A stretch of DNA of 64,000 nucleotides, taken from assembly GCF_030931715.1 (NCBI RefSeq), contig NZ_CP133261.1:2458643-2522642 (forward strand), given 5' to 3'. The stretch's first letter is position 1, and each line of letters starts with the position of its first letter. This DNA is from Tissierella sp. MB52-C2. GTDB lineage: Bacteria > Bacillota > Clostridia > Tissierellales > Tissierellaceae. A model generated the notes under the pieces. That model worked only from the letters and a program-made list of their open reading frames with translations. It searched no databases and had not been told where the DNA came from. The position numbers and the translations under genes are program-made. Below are positions 48,034-56,893 of this stretch, piece by piece.

Positions 48034-48062
48034 AATAAGAACTCCAAAACGGAGTTCTTATT
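48034..48062 (-). terminator. Terminator after the coat-protein genes
   Basis: AATAAGAACTCC (48034-48045) pairs perfectly with GGAGTTCTTATT (48051-48062), directly after the coat F-like gene stop. Confidence 0.85.
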
Positions 48063-48064
48063 AA

Positions 48065-48346
48065 TTATTGCATTTGATTTCCTGATGACGTACTATTTAC
48101 TGCAGATGTTAAAGTAGTCTTTAATTGATTTATATCATTTGACTTAGCTGTTGGTGCTGGAGTATAATATCCTTTTTGTTCTGCTATTTGATATAATTGA
48201 TATTGCATTTGTTCTGCTTCGTTTCTTAATGTTTGTAAAGTTGATCTTAATTGTTGATTTGAACATTCCTGTATAGCTGTTGTATAACAATTTATACTTG
48301 CCTTAGTTCCGCCTAAAATATCGTTAACTATATCTCTTTCTTGCAT
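48065..48346 (-). CDS. Spore coat protein, CotF-like
   Basis: The 93-residue protein carries the coat F pattern: ERDIVNDILGGTKASINCY, then EAEQMQYQLYQIAEQKGYYTPAPTA in two pieces; a Q/N/S-rich tail follows. Such proteins form part of the spore coat or forespore-associated layers. GGAGG precedes the ATG. It is 18 bases behind a second small coat-like gene and supports a spore-forming host. Confidence 0.88.
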   Translation of the reverse strand: MQERDIVNDILGGTKASINCYTTAIQECSNQQLRSTLQTLRNEAEQMQYQLYQIAEQKGYYTPAPTAKSNDINQLKTTLTSAVNSTSSGNQMQ

Positions 48347-48364
48347 AATTTTTTCCGCCTCCTC

Positions 48365-48571
48365 TTATAAAGAATTAATTAAATTTGTAGCAGTAGTTTT
48401 GGCATCAGTACTTGCCTGCTGTAACATTTGCTTTAATTGTGGGTCTTGAACTTGATTAGCATAATCGCCAAATTTACTACTCATTGTTAAATGTTCACCT
48501 GCTATTTCCTTCAATGAATTAAGTTCTTGATAAGTTAAATTATTTAAATTTAATGTATTTTTAAGTGCCAT
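48365..48571 (-). CDS. Small spore-coat-like protein
   Basis: The 68-residue helical protein (LTYQELNSLKEIAGEHLTMS and DPQLKQMLQQAS) resembles the short helical partners that lie beside CotF-type genes. It has no signal peptide. A GGAGTG site supports the ATG. The paired arrangement with the CotF-like gene supports a coat or sporulation role; this is inference. Confidence 0.75.
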   Translation of the reverse strand: MALKNTLNLNNLTYQELNSLKEIAGEHLTMSSKFGDYANQVQDPQLKQMLQQASTDAKTTATNLINSL

Positions 48572-48706
48572 AATTACACTCCTTTCAAAATTATTTATTT
48601 TAAATTCCTTTAATATTGTTTGTTAAAAACGATTTTTTATTCTACCAAAAGATTCCTAAATATATAGGACTGAAAAGGAAAAACTAAATTAGGAGGTGTA
48701 AAATTT

Positions 48707-48928
48707 ATGAGAATTCCCGATATAAACGATTCTTCACAGTTCTATAACTATTTTGAAAATGAGAATTTAGAGAACACCGATTATATGAGCCATGACGATG
48801 TAAATATAAGAAGACCAGATGCTTATATAGGATTTTATAATAATCTATTCTCATCTCAATTTTCCGATATTGTTACTGCTGAAGAATTAGGTGGACTGGA
48901 ATGGTATAATAAATTGGAGAGAAGATAG
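48707..48928 (+). CDS. Small acidic hypothetical protein
   Basis: The 73-residue protein is rich in Asn, Asp, Glu and Tyr, without membrane segments; a tail ELGGLEWYNKLERR closes it. I do not recognise it. AGGAGGTG lies before the ATG, and it is divergent from the coat-protein genes, so a sporulation role is possible but unproven. Confidence 0.7.
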   Translation: MRIPDINDSSQFYNYFENENLENTDYMSHDDVNIRRPDAYIGFYNNLFSSQFSDIVTAEELGGLEWYNKLERR

Positions 48929-48965
48929 ATAATAGTCATAAAATGTTCCCATTCACAGTAAATAA

Positions 48966-49265
48966 GAAAAATAATAAAAATCCACACTCACTGTTTCGGT
49001 CACGAATAATTCCACGCAGTCTCATTGCACAATTCTATTCTCCCTACGGTCGATAAAATTGGCATTCGTTGCGTTTGACCTACCTACAGCTCATTCACTA
49101 CGTTCATTCACTGGGTTAGGTCATAATCATTTCAGCTAAAAATCCTACAACTTGCAAACTCGCTACACTCAAACAGTGCAAGTCGCTTAACGGATTTTCA
49201 GCCTACATTCACTAAGAATTAAATCGTGCCCTTCAAATGTTCCTTTAGGATTTTTATTATTTTTC
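48966..49265 (-). repeat. 300-bp structured inverted-end element, copy B (inverted)
   Basis: This is the reverse-strand copy of the element at 14916-15216. Its two ends carry the same 18-base sequence GAAAAATAATAAAAATCC in inverted orientation. Compared with copy A, the hairpin stem CAGTTTGCA/TGCAAACTG reads CGACTTGCA/TGCAAGTTG; three positions differ and pairing is kept at each. The TIR ends also co-vary (ATAC/GTAT in A; ATCC/GGAT in B). No open frame is visible. It lies between the small acidic protein and the metN leader, opposite to both neighbouring genes, so it is not likely to be a cis-acting leader. Confidence 0.85.
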
Positions 49266-49324
49266 AGTGTAGTCGTGAATAGTAATATAAAATGTATGGA
49301 ATTAAAAAAATATAAAAATTGTTG

Positions 49325-49353
49325 TTGACAAATCCAAAATATGCTGTTAAAAT
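49325..49353 (+). promoter_or_regulatory. Promoter of the met T-box leader
   Basis: TTGACA (49325-49330) and TAAAAT (49348-49353) are separated by 17 bases, directly upstream of the T-box. Confidence 0.8.
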
Positions 49354-49369
49354 TTTAAATTAATATTAA

Positions 49370-49650
49370 GAATGACTTTGAAGAGAAGAGTAAGTTTATG
49401 AATACTCATACAGAGAGCTTCCATTGGTGAGAAGAAGCAGAGGATAGTAAGCTGAATATGGTCTTGGAGTTTGATCGTCGAAGTTCACTTTAGACTTTCA
49501 CGTATGCACACGTTATAGTGCTAGGGTATAATCACTTTTATAGTGACGTACTTGATGAGGTACTGTATCGTGAGATCAGTATAAACTTAGGGTGGTAACA
49601 CGAAGCTTTCGTCCCTTTGCTTTTTTGCAAAGAGATGAAGGCTTTTTTTA
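49370..49650 (+). promoter_or_regulatory. T-box riboswitch, probably methionine-specific
   Basis: The leader has the T-box core AGGGTGGTAACACG at about 49589-49602, a stem I beginning GAAGAGAAGAGTA at about 49380, and a terminator (49605-49642, GCTTTCGTC.. against GATGAAGGC) with a T-tract. The distal loop GGTGAGAAGAAGC and the specifier region GAATATGG (ATG at 49458-49460) suggest Met. Uncharged tRNA-Met would pair with it and allow metNIQ expression. The codon assignment relies on the ABC operon downstream. Confidence 0.92.
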
Positions 49651-49675
49651 TTGTTCTTGTAAGGGGGTTATGTTC

Positions 49676-50680
49676 TTGATTGAAATATTTAATATTAGTA
49701 AAAATTTCAGTAATGGTAAAAGTCAAATTGATGCTGTTAAAAATGTTTCTTTAAAAATCAATAAGGGAGAAATCTTTGGAATAATTGGTCTAAGTGGTGC
49801 AGGAAAATCCACATTAATTAGATGCTTAAATAGGCTTGAAGATCCAACAGAAGGAAATATATTCATTGACGGCGTAGATTTGATGCAGCTTAGTAAGGAT
49901 GATTTGAGAAAAGAAAGAAAAGAAATAGGTATGATTTTTCAACATTTTAATCTATTATATCAGAAAACTGTTTATGAAAATATTGCTTTTCCTCTACAGT
50001 TGGAAAAAATGGAAAAAACAAAAATTGATGATAGAGTAAATGAACTTTTAGATTATGTAGATTTAAAGGACAAAAAACATAGTTATCCTAGTGAGTTAAG
50101 TGGTGGTCAAAAGCAACGGGTTGCCATAGCAAGGGCCATTGTCAATAATCCTAAAATACTTCTTAGTGATGAAGGTACATCTGCATTAGATCCAAAAACT
50201 ACACACTCTATATTAAATTTATTAAAGAAAATTAGAGATGAGTTAGATATAACAATAGTTATGATAACCCACCAAATGGAAGTGGTAAAAGAAGTTTGTG
50301 ATAGAGTTGCTATTATGGAAAATGGTCAAGTTATAGAAGAAAATACTGTAGAAGATCTATTCAAAGAGCCTAAAACAAAAATTGCAAAGACTTTCATAAG
50401 TTCTCTACAAGGAAATATAGAAGATGAGATTATTAATCCAAATGAATTTAGAGGAAAACTCATTAGATTAAGTTTCCTGGGAGATAGCTCAAAGAAACCT
50501 ATTATATCTAAAGTCATAAAAAACTTTAATATTGATGTAAATATCTTATCAGGAAATATTAATAAATTGCAGTCAACTAGTGTAGGTCATCTAATCTTAG
50601 AATTAATTGGAGAAGATGAAGAAATAAGCAAAGTGTTTTCATTTTTAAAAAATGAAGATGTCCATGTGGAGGTGATATAA
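49676..50680 (+). CDS. metN: Methionine ABC transporter ATP-binding protein
   Basis: MetN drives methionine uptake. The 334-residue protein has Walker A GLSGAGKS at about 38-45, signature LSGGQKQRV, Walker B ILLSDEGTSALD (an unusual DEG instead of DEA or DEP) and a C-terminal NIL/ACT-like domain that senses methionine. I chose the TTG at 49676 because GGGGG stands 8 bases upstream and the protein then starts MIEIFNISK like relatives; ATG at 49670 is only 2 bases from the ribosome site. It overlaps metI's start. Confidence 0.95.
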   Translation: MIEIFNISKNFSNGKSQIDAVKNVSLKINKGEIFGIIGLSGAGKSTLIRCLNRLEDPTEGNIFIDGVDLMQLSKDDLRKERKEIGMIFQHFNLLYQKTVYENIAFPLQLEKMEKTKIDDRVNELLDYVDLKDKKHSYPSELSGGQKQRVAIARAIVNNPKILLSDEGTSALDPKTTHSILNLLKKIRDELDITIVMITHQMEVVKEVCDRVAIMENGQVIEENTVEDLFKEPKTKIAKTFISSLQGNIEDEIINPNEFRGKLIRLSFLGDSSKKPIISKVIKNFNIDVNILSGNINKLQSTSVGHLILELIGEDEEISKVFSFLKNEDVHVEVI

Positions 50681-51321
50681 TGGCAGAATTAGTTATACCT
50701 TCTTTATTTGAAACTCTATATATGGTATTTTTCTCAACAGTATTTTCATTATTATTAGGTTTTCCTTTGGGAATTTTATTAGTAATTACTGAAAAAAATA
50801 GTATCTGGGAAAAACCTAATTTCAACAAAGTTTTAAATAGTATTATAAATGTAATGAGGTCTATACCTTTTATTATTTTAATGATTTTAGCCTTTCCGTT
50901 GGCAAAACTTATAGTTGGTACAAAAATAGGTACAACAGCAACCATAGTTCCCCTATCCATATCTGCAACTCCTTTTGTGGCTAGAATTATGGAAGGAAGC
51001 TTAAAGGAAATTGATAAAGGTATAATTGAATCCAGCCTTGCTATGGGGGCTACAGTTCCACAAATTATTTTAAAGGTTCTTATACCAGAGTCCTTACCTT
51101 CAATAGTATCAGGGATAACCTTGACTATAATAAATATAATTGGATATTCTGCAATGGCAGGTGCCATAGGAGGTGGTGGATTAGGTGATTTAGCTGTTCG
51201 CTTTGGATTATATAAATGGCAAAAAGATGTGATGTTTATAGCTCTTATAGTAATTATAATTTTAGTCCAAGGAATACAAATTTTAGGTAATTATATTACA
51301 TTAAAAATAAATAAAAAATAA
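50680..51321 (+). CDS. metI: Methionine ABC transporter permease
   Basis: The 213-residue protein has five membrane segments and the MetI permease loop EIDKGIIESSLAMGATVPQI that contacts MetN. Its ATG overlaps the metN stop (TAATG), with GAGGTG before it. It is the middle gene of metNIQ. Confidence 0.95.
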   Translation: MAELVIPSLFETLYMVFFSTVFSLLLGFPLGILLVITEKNSIWEKPNFNKVLNSIINVMRSIPFIILMILAFPLAKLIVGTKIGTTATIVPLSISATPFVARIMEGSLKEIDKGIIESSLAMGATVPQIILKVLIPESLPSIVSGITLTIINIIGYSAMAGAIGGGGLGDLAVRFGLYKWQKDVMFIALIVIIILVQGIQILGNYITLKINKK

Positions 51322-51335
51322 ATGGGGGAATTAAA

Positions 51336-52157
51336 TTGAAAAAATTATTGTCAATTGTATTATTAGTAGTATTATCATTGTCTATATTAGTTGGTTGCAG
51401 CAAAGAACCTGCTGAAGTAGCTGAAATAGCTGAAGTAGAAAAAATTAAAATTGGAGTATCTCCAGACCCGCATGCAAAATTAGTTTCACTAGTTGTAGAT
51501 GATCTAAAAAAAGAAGGCATTGAGGTTGAAATAGTTGAGTTTACAGACTATATAACACCAAATCTATCTCTTAGTGATGGTGATTTAGATGCTAATTTTT
51601 TCCAACATGAACCCTATTTCAATGATTTTAAAACAAAAGAAAAGCTGGATTTAACTGTATTAGGCAAAATTCATGTAGAACCAATGGCATTCTATTCAGC
51701 AAAATATAAATCTATAGATGAAATTCCCAATGGCGCTACAATAGCTATTCCAAATGATACAGTAAATGGTGGAAGAGCTTTACTTCTACTTGAAGCCAAT
51801 GGAATAATAGAATTAAAAGATGGTGTTGGCTATGAAGCTAACGAAAAAACAGATATAATCCATAACCCTAAAAATCTTAAGTTCCAAGCCCTTGAAGCAG
51901 CATTTCTTCCAAGCTCTTTAGACAGTGTTGATGGTGCAATAATAAATGGAAACTATGCTCTTGAAGGTGGACTTAATCCTGTAAAGGATGGTATTTTAAT
52001 AGAGGGTGGAGAATCACCTTATGCTAATCTTATAGCTGTAAGATCTGGCGAAGAATCTCAAGACAGATTTATTAAACTACTTAAAGCATTACAATCAGAT
52101 AAGGTTAAAAAATATATAGAAGATAATTATGATGGAGCCGTAGTTCCAGCATTTTAA
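51336..52157 (+). CDS. metQ: Methionine-binding lipoprotein
   Basis: MetQ is the extracellular substrate-binding subunit. The 273-residue protein has a lipobox LVGC (Cys21), SPDPHAKLV, and the conserved FFQHEPYF and NGNYAL regions of the NlpA family. Start TTG at 51336 with GGGGG 6 bases upstream. It ends at a palindromic terminator. Confidence 0.95.
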   Translation: MKKLLSIVLLVVLSLSILVGCSKEPAEVAEIAEVEKIKIGVSPDPHAKLVSLVVDDLKKEGIEVEIVEFTDYITPNLSLSDGDLDANFFQHEPYFNDFKTKEKLDLTVLGKIHVEPMAFYSAKYKSIDEIPNGATIAIPNDTVNGGRALLLLEANGIIELKDGVGYEANEKTDIIHNPKNLKFQALEAAFLPSSLDSVDGAIINGNYALEGGLNPVKDGILIEGGESPYANLIAVRSGEESQDRFIKLLKALQSDKVKKYIEDNYDGAVVPAF

Positions 52158-52158
52158 A

Positions 52159-52184
52159 GAGAGGTAAGCCTAGGCTTACCTCTC
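52159..52184. terminator. Palindrome after metQ
   Basis: GAGAGGTAAGCCT and its inverted copy form a perfect 26-base palindrome. The T-tract on the forward strand is weak; it may also serve the convergent M1 peptidase gene. Confidence 0.7.
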
Positions 52185-52215
52185 CTATAACTTTATACAA
52201 TATAATTTATTCGTT

Positions 52216-54330
52216 CTATTTGTATTTCCCTTGAATCTCCATGTCTTTGGTATTTATTATGAACTGCTTATCATTGCTATACATTGGATCATATCTGTAT
52301 AATGAACTTTCGTATATAATAGCTTCATCGTTGCTTAAATTCTTTTCAAAATCAATGTCCTCATACAAGAATATTACTAATATCAATTTATCTTTATTAT
52401 TTGGGTTTTCTGCTATAAAGCTTCCCGTAACATTTTCATTTCTAATGGATATTTCATTTATATTAATCGTTTCTTCATCTAGTTTAATAGGGAGTTCTGG
52501 GTTCATTTCTTTAATTACACTATGCTTAATCGGATATCCAATTAATATTAAATTACTCTGTTTATCCTCTTTGGTTAAATCCTTTTCTTCTTTAATCTTC
52601 ATCTTTGAATCATATCCACTCATTCTATCACTTAATAACATTTGGGTAAATCCCTCAAAATTCATTAAGTCTCTTTCGCTTAAGTATTCTGGCTTTACTA
52701 TTATTACATTTTCTCCATCTAAAGCCCTCAAAGCTATACTGCCTATTATCAATCCATTTCTCTTTTCTGATTCTCTTAAATATCGTTTTTGGTGATTTCT
52801 ATAGTACGCTTCTTGCTCTTCTTGAGTTAATTCAATATCATTTGGAAAATAATTAGGCTGTGTTACTGCCTCCTCCATAGAATTCTTTATATCTTTTCCT
52901 GCTACCTTATCTATTATATCTAATAATCCTTCTATTGTTGCATTTTTGAATTTATACTTTTCAAAATAAGTCTTTAATATTTCTATAAATTTCTCTTCCC
53001 CTACGTTTTGTTTTAGAGCTTCAAAGAAGGCAGGTCCCCTTGTATATATAGCCTCTCCATAGTCTCCCCAATTCTTAAACTCATCTACCTTGCTATTTAG
53101 CGGTATTATATTTGATGGATAAATTGAATTTCTTATGGCAAAATCGATTCCGTTTTCATGATTTTTTCCATATTCTTTTTCAAAGTAGTATGCAGTAGTA
53201 AATACGGTTAAGGACTCATCTAAAAAAGGCTCCTTAAATTCATTGTTTCCCACTGTTACATACCACCATTGATGAATAGTTTCATGAACAGCAGCTTCTA
53301 TTAGGAATGGAGCACTCTCTTCTATATTAATATCTTCCATATCCCAATATCTTCCCATTTGTATTGCCTGAGGGTATTCCATAGCCCCTCCACCTAAATA
53401 TGTTTCTGCTATCTTCAACTCATCATAAGGATATTTCCCTATGGTTTTGTTCATAAATCTTACGGTCTTAGCCACTTCATCTAATACCATATCTGCAGTT
53501 TTACTATCTTTTTTACCTTCTTCTACAATATAATAATTACTAATTTTAATATCATCTACTTTTTTAGTTTTTACTTTATATTTATCACTCATAAAAACAA
53601 CAAAATCTCTAACCTTTTCAGCTCTTATAGATACAGTCTTATTTGCACCATTTTCTTTCTCCTCTATTATGGTTCCAGTTGGAGCTATTACCATATTCTT
53701 AGGTACGGTGATCTCAACATTATAGTTTGAAACATGGCTATAATTAGACTCTCCTATAGGATTAAAGGGATTCTCATCCCATTTTCTATCTTTCTCATTA
53801 TAAATGGATAGTATTGGATACCAATTTGTTAAGGAGTAAATTCCTTCTAGATGATGAAAACGATGATATCCTTCGGGAATTTTTATAGTGAATTCAATTT
53901 TTATCTCTGCCTTTTCACCTTTTTTTAGTGGTTTATCCATATTTATTTTTAGTATTTGATTATCATCTGTATACTTAACTTTTTTATCATTAATATGGAC
54001 ATTTTCTACCTTAATATAACCTTTTTGTTCCTCTGTTAATTTAGGAATTTCCTCTCCTTCCATTAAATACATACCGCCTATAGCTGGTAATGTCTCGTAT
54101 GATTCATAGGAATTAGGATAAAGATGAAAAACTAAATTATTCAAGTCTGTATTATAAGTATTAGTAAAAATAACCTTCTGTTCTCCTTCTACAGTATGAA
54201 TCTTAGTATTTAAAGTAATGTTCATCTCGTACTCAGTCAGATTATCTAGATCTACTGCAAATCCCAATTGAAAACTACTTAGTAAGATTACTAAAATCAA
54301 TGCAATTGATAAAAATCTTTTTTTGTTCAT
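52216..54330 (-). CDS. M1-family zinc metallopeptidase, secreted
   Basis: The 704-residue protein has an N-terminal signal peptide or anchor (about 7-24), a beta-rich N-terminal domain, and the M1 zinc site HETIH followed 18 residues later by Glu in FLDESLTVF (HExxH-x18-E). The upstream exopeptidase motif (G-x-M-E-N in aminopeptidases) is GGGAMEYPQ here, so the binding of the substrate amino terminus may differ. A C-terminal domain of about 200 residues has no clear motif. GGGGGG lies before the ATG. It probably trims external peptides or proteins. Confidence 0.9.
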   Translation of the reverse strand: MNKKRFLSIALILVILLSSFQLGFAVDLDNLTEYEMNITLNTKIHTVEGEQKVIFTNTYNTDLNNLVFHLYPNSYESYETLPAIGGMYLMEGEEIPKLTEEQKGYIKVENVHINDKKVKYTDDNQILKINMDKPLKKGEKAEIKIEFTIKIPEGYHRFHHLEGIYSLTNWYPILSIYNEKDRKWDENPFNPIGESNYSHVSNYNVEITVPKNMVIAPTGTIIEEKENGANKTVSIRAEKVRDFVVFMSDKYKVKTKKVDDIKISNYYIVEEGKKDSKTADMVLDEVAKTVRFMNKTIGKYPYDELKIAETYLGGGAMEYPQAIQMGRYWDMEDINIEESAPFLIEAAVHETIHQWWYVTVGNNEFKEPFLDESLTVFTTAYYFEKEYGKNHENGIDFAIRNSIYPSNIIPLNSKVDEFKNWGDYGEAIYTRGPAFFEALKQNVGEEKFIEILKTYFEKYKFKNATIEGLLDIIDKVAGKDIKNSMEEAVTQPNYFPNDIELTQEEQEAYYRNHQKRYLRESEKRNGLIIGSIALRALDGENVIIVKPEYLSERDLMNFEGFTQMLLSDRMSGYDSKMKIKEEKDLTKEDKQSNLILIGYPIKHSVIKEMNPELPIKLDEETININEISIRNENVTGSFIAENPNNKDKLILVIFLYEDIDFEKNLSNDEAIIYESSLYRYDPMYSNDKQFIINTKDMEIQGKYK

Positions 54331-54430
54331 TATGTACCCCCCTGATTTTTTATATATTTACCATTATATTATCATAGAGTGCCTATAATTTCCAGAATAT
54401 ATAGTATACTTAAAATGAATTAAACCTTAT

Positions 54431-55348
54431 CTACAGTCTGTTAAATTTCTTTAATGATAATAAAGCCAAAAGAGTTAATTCTCCCATCCATTCACCCCTA
54501 GCAATCTCCCATTCATCTAAATAATTCTCCCATTCCCATGTAGGAAGTATTTTCTTGTTTTCTTCAAGTTGAGCTATTAAATAATCTAAATTCTTATCTA
54601 TAAATTTACTATTAATTTCAAAAAAATTCTCAGAATCAAATTCTATAAATTTTAATGGCATTGGAACATAGTCTGTCCATTCAGCTTCATTAACATTAAT
54701 TAATTGAGAAATCGCAAGTTTTAAAGTATCTTCTATTTGAATAGCAAATTCTTTATCTATAGTATTATACATTTTTATATAACAAAATATTTCATGTTCA
54801 GAGCTAAATTCTGTACGTTGGTTTAATTTCTCTATAGCATAGTTTACAAGTGAAAATATATCTAATTTAGTGACATACTGTCTATATTTATAAAGATATC
54901 CTATTAATTCAGCTGAAGGATTCCCCCATGAATAATCAATAACTGTCATACCTATATCATCTCTATACTCCCAATGGGGTGCGTGGGGATAATCATTAAC
55001 TATATTAGGAACGCTGTACCAACCATTTCTCTCTTTATCAAATGTTGATTCTAGATATTCAGTTGCTTTGGCTATCATTCTTTTTGCTCTATTATTATTG
55101 CTTAGTAAATTCAAATACCTTAATCCAATAGATGTTGCCATAGGTGAAGATTCTACTAATTTAAAATCAGGCTCTATACCTCTACCGAAACCACCATCTA
55201 GATTTTGAAACTTCTCTAGCATATCCAATATATCATCATCATTTGAATCATTAAAATAATAATTAAATATGGCTTTTTCCAACCCTCTAGCTTCTTTATT
55301 CATATAAGAATTTATTTCGTCAAAGGCTTCTTTAGATAATCTTTGCAT
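54431..55348 (-). CDS. Alpha/alpha-toroid (prenyltransferase/terpene-cyclase-like) protein
   Basis: The 305-residue protein has repeats of the toroid family: EKFQNLDGGFGRGIEPDF (a QW-like QxxDGGF motif), SIGLRYLNLLS and an NGWYSVPN motif with HAPHWEY. These repeats form an alpha/alpha barrel in squalene-hopene cyclases and prenyltransferases. The DxDD acid motif of cyclases is not seen. I chose the ATG at 55348 because GGAGGAAG stands about 9 bases upstream; the SDR gene stop lies one base before. It pairs with the upstream SDR gene; a broken duplicate of a segment lies at 56723-56882. Confidence 0.75.
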   Translation of the reverse strand: MQRLSKEAFDEINSYMNKEARGLEKAIFNYYFNDSNDDDILDMLEKFQNLDGGFGRGIEPDFKLVESSPMATSIGLRYLNLLSNNNRAKRMIAKATEYLESTFDKERNGWYSVPNIVNDYPHAPHWEYRDDIGMTVIDYSWGNPSAELIGYLYKYRQYVTKLDIFSLVNYAIEKLNQRTEFSSEHEIFCYIKMYNTIDKEFAIQIEDTLKLAISQLINVNEAEWTDYVPMPLKFIEFDSENFFEINSKFIDKNLDYLIAQLEENKKILPTWEWENYLDEWEIARGEWMGELTLLALLSLKKFNRL

Positions 55349-55349
55349 A

Positions 55350-56573
55350 CTATATCTTCCTCCTAAATTCATCAAACTTCTCAATTGTATTAATCCAACT
55401 TGATATAATGTCATAGTATTCTTTCACTTTATCTGGATTCTTTTCATATCCTTTCAACAAGTCTATTTGATGTTCATAATACGTTCTTAGCTTTTCAACT
55501 GGTAGTTCTTCAAAATCTTCTTTAGTTAAATCATTGTTAGTAATCCCTTTTTTGAATTCACTTAATTTATCAGCAAAATATTCTGGAGCTGCACCTGTAT
55601 ACTTTTTAAAATCTCTAAGTATCCATTGACGCTCAAATACAGGTCTATTCTTCCAGCCATCAACCTGTTCTAAAAAAGTCTGTAAAATCTCGATCATCAT
55701 TTCTAATACTTTACCTTTATCACCATTAGAAAGTATAATTCTATTATTTTCTTTCGGCTCATTAATTGACACTCCAATATCCATAAGAGCTTGAATTGAG
55801 CTTATCTCTAATCCATTATAAATGTCAGCATTTGCTACAGATGCAGCAAAACCTGATCCAGCTTCTTCAACACTTAGCAATACATATTCATTCATTTTAT
55901 AGAACTCATCTACAGTTTTACCATACAATGGGGCTATTTCAGTTATAGCTTTATGTGCCGTATCTGTTTTAACCATACCAGGCCCTATGGAATATGTAAT
56001 AATTCCTGTACCATCTAGCTCTCCAGCTAAGGTATTTGATAACTCTACTTGTGATGTTTTAAATACCTCATATGCGCCCATATAAGGGGCAGCACCTGAA
56101 GAAGGAATGAAAGCTATAACTCCTGACTTTCTTTCTAGCATTTGAGGAAGAAAATATTCAATAAGAAGTACTGGCCCCCTTAGATTTGTTCTATAACTTA
56201 AATCCCATTTTTCAATCCCAACCTTATGCACTGGACCTATGGGAGCAACTGTTGCATTATTTATAAGTATATTTAACTTTCCAAACTTTTTATGTATTTT
56301 TTGTGATAGTTTTTTTACTTTTCTTTCACAACCTATATCCGTATGAATAAAGAGACAACAATCTGATCCAAACTCCGATTTTAGTTTTTTCTCTGCCAAT
56401 CTACCTTTGCTTTTATCTATATCACCAATAACAACCTTCACACCAAGCCAAATTAAAGAACGAGCAGCCTCAAATCCTATTCCACCGCCTGCACCAGTAA
56501 TAAGTGCAACCTTTCCTTTTAATTGTCCTTTCTGAAGTGAGCCTTTGCTTATAACTAGAGTATTATTTGACAA
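55350..56573 (-). CDS. SDR-family oxidoreductase with C-terminal helical extension
   Basis: The 407-residue protein has a Rossmann motif TGAGGGIG at about 27-34, NNAT at about 111, and the Ser-Tyr-Lys set (SSG, then YEVFK). Residues of about 1-265 are a normal short-chain dehydrogenase. The remaining 140 residues form a Glu/Lys-rich helical extension (ILQTFLEQVDGWKNRPVFE, DFEELPVEKLRTYYEH) which usual SDRs lack. Start TTG at 56573 with GGAGGG upstream. It is one base from the toroid gene, so the two probably work together, but the substrate is unknown. Confidence 0.85.
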   Translation of the reverse strand: MSNNTLVISKGSLQKGQLKGKVALITGAGGGIGFEAARSLIWLGVKVVIGDIDKSKGRLAEKKLKSEFGSDCCLFIHTDIGCERKVKKLSQKIHKKFGKLNILINNATVAPIGPVHKVGIEKWDLSYRTNLRGPVLLIEYFLPQMLERKSGVIAFIPSSGAAPYMGAYEVFKTSQVELSNTLAGELDGTGIITYSIGPGMVKTDTAHKAITEIAPLYGKTVDEFYKMNEYVLLSVEEAGSGFAASVANADIYNGLEISSIQALMDIGVSINEPKENNRIILSNGDKGKVLEMMIEILQTFLEQVDGWKNRPVFERQWILRDFKKYTGAAPEYFADKLSEFKKGITNNDLTKEDFEELPVEKLRTYYEHQIDLLKGYEKNPDKVKEYYDIISSWINTIEKFDEFRRKI

Positions 56574-56893
56574 AACTTATCCCTCCATACCAGAAAAGTT
56601 AGTCCTAAAATTAAAAAATATTTACATCTAAGAATTTACAACACCTTCGAATCCTACAGTATATAAAGTCCTACTTTTTCTTTATTACATCTACATCCAT
56701 TACTTTTTTATATCTTCTATCTGGTGAAGATTCTCCTAATTTAAAATCAGGCTCTATACCTCTATCGAAACCACCATCTAAATTTTGAAATTTCTCTAGT
56801 TTGTCCAATATATCATCATCATTTGAATCATTAAAATAATAATTAAATATGGCTTTTTCAGTAATCTAGATTCTTTATTCATAGTTGTATAAA
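56574..56893. other. Gap between SDR and GNAT genes with a duplicated fragment
   Basis: No intact gene lies here. 56574-56722 shows no coding or structural signal that I can name. 56723-56882 is a copy of part of the toroid gene, described separately. Confidence 0.75.
56723..56882 (-). pseudogene. Broken duplicate of the toroid gene's 5' region
   Basis: Bases 56723-56882 match 55143-55303 of the toroid gene (offset about 1,580 bases); most positions are the same. It encodes the QNLDGGF segment and the start-like beginning MNKES, but a one-base loss near 56850-56865 breaks the frame. It has no ribosome site. It is likely the remnant of a tandem duplication that enclosed the SDR gene. Confidence 0.88.

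Noticed and set aside
56723-56882. Small functional gene from the MNKES start
   Set aside because: The frame is broken by a one-base loss and no ribosome site stands before it; it is a copy of part of the neighbouring gene.
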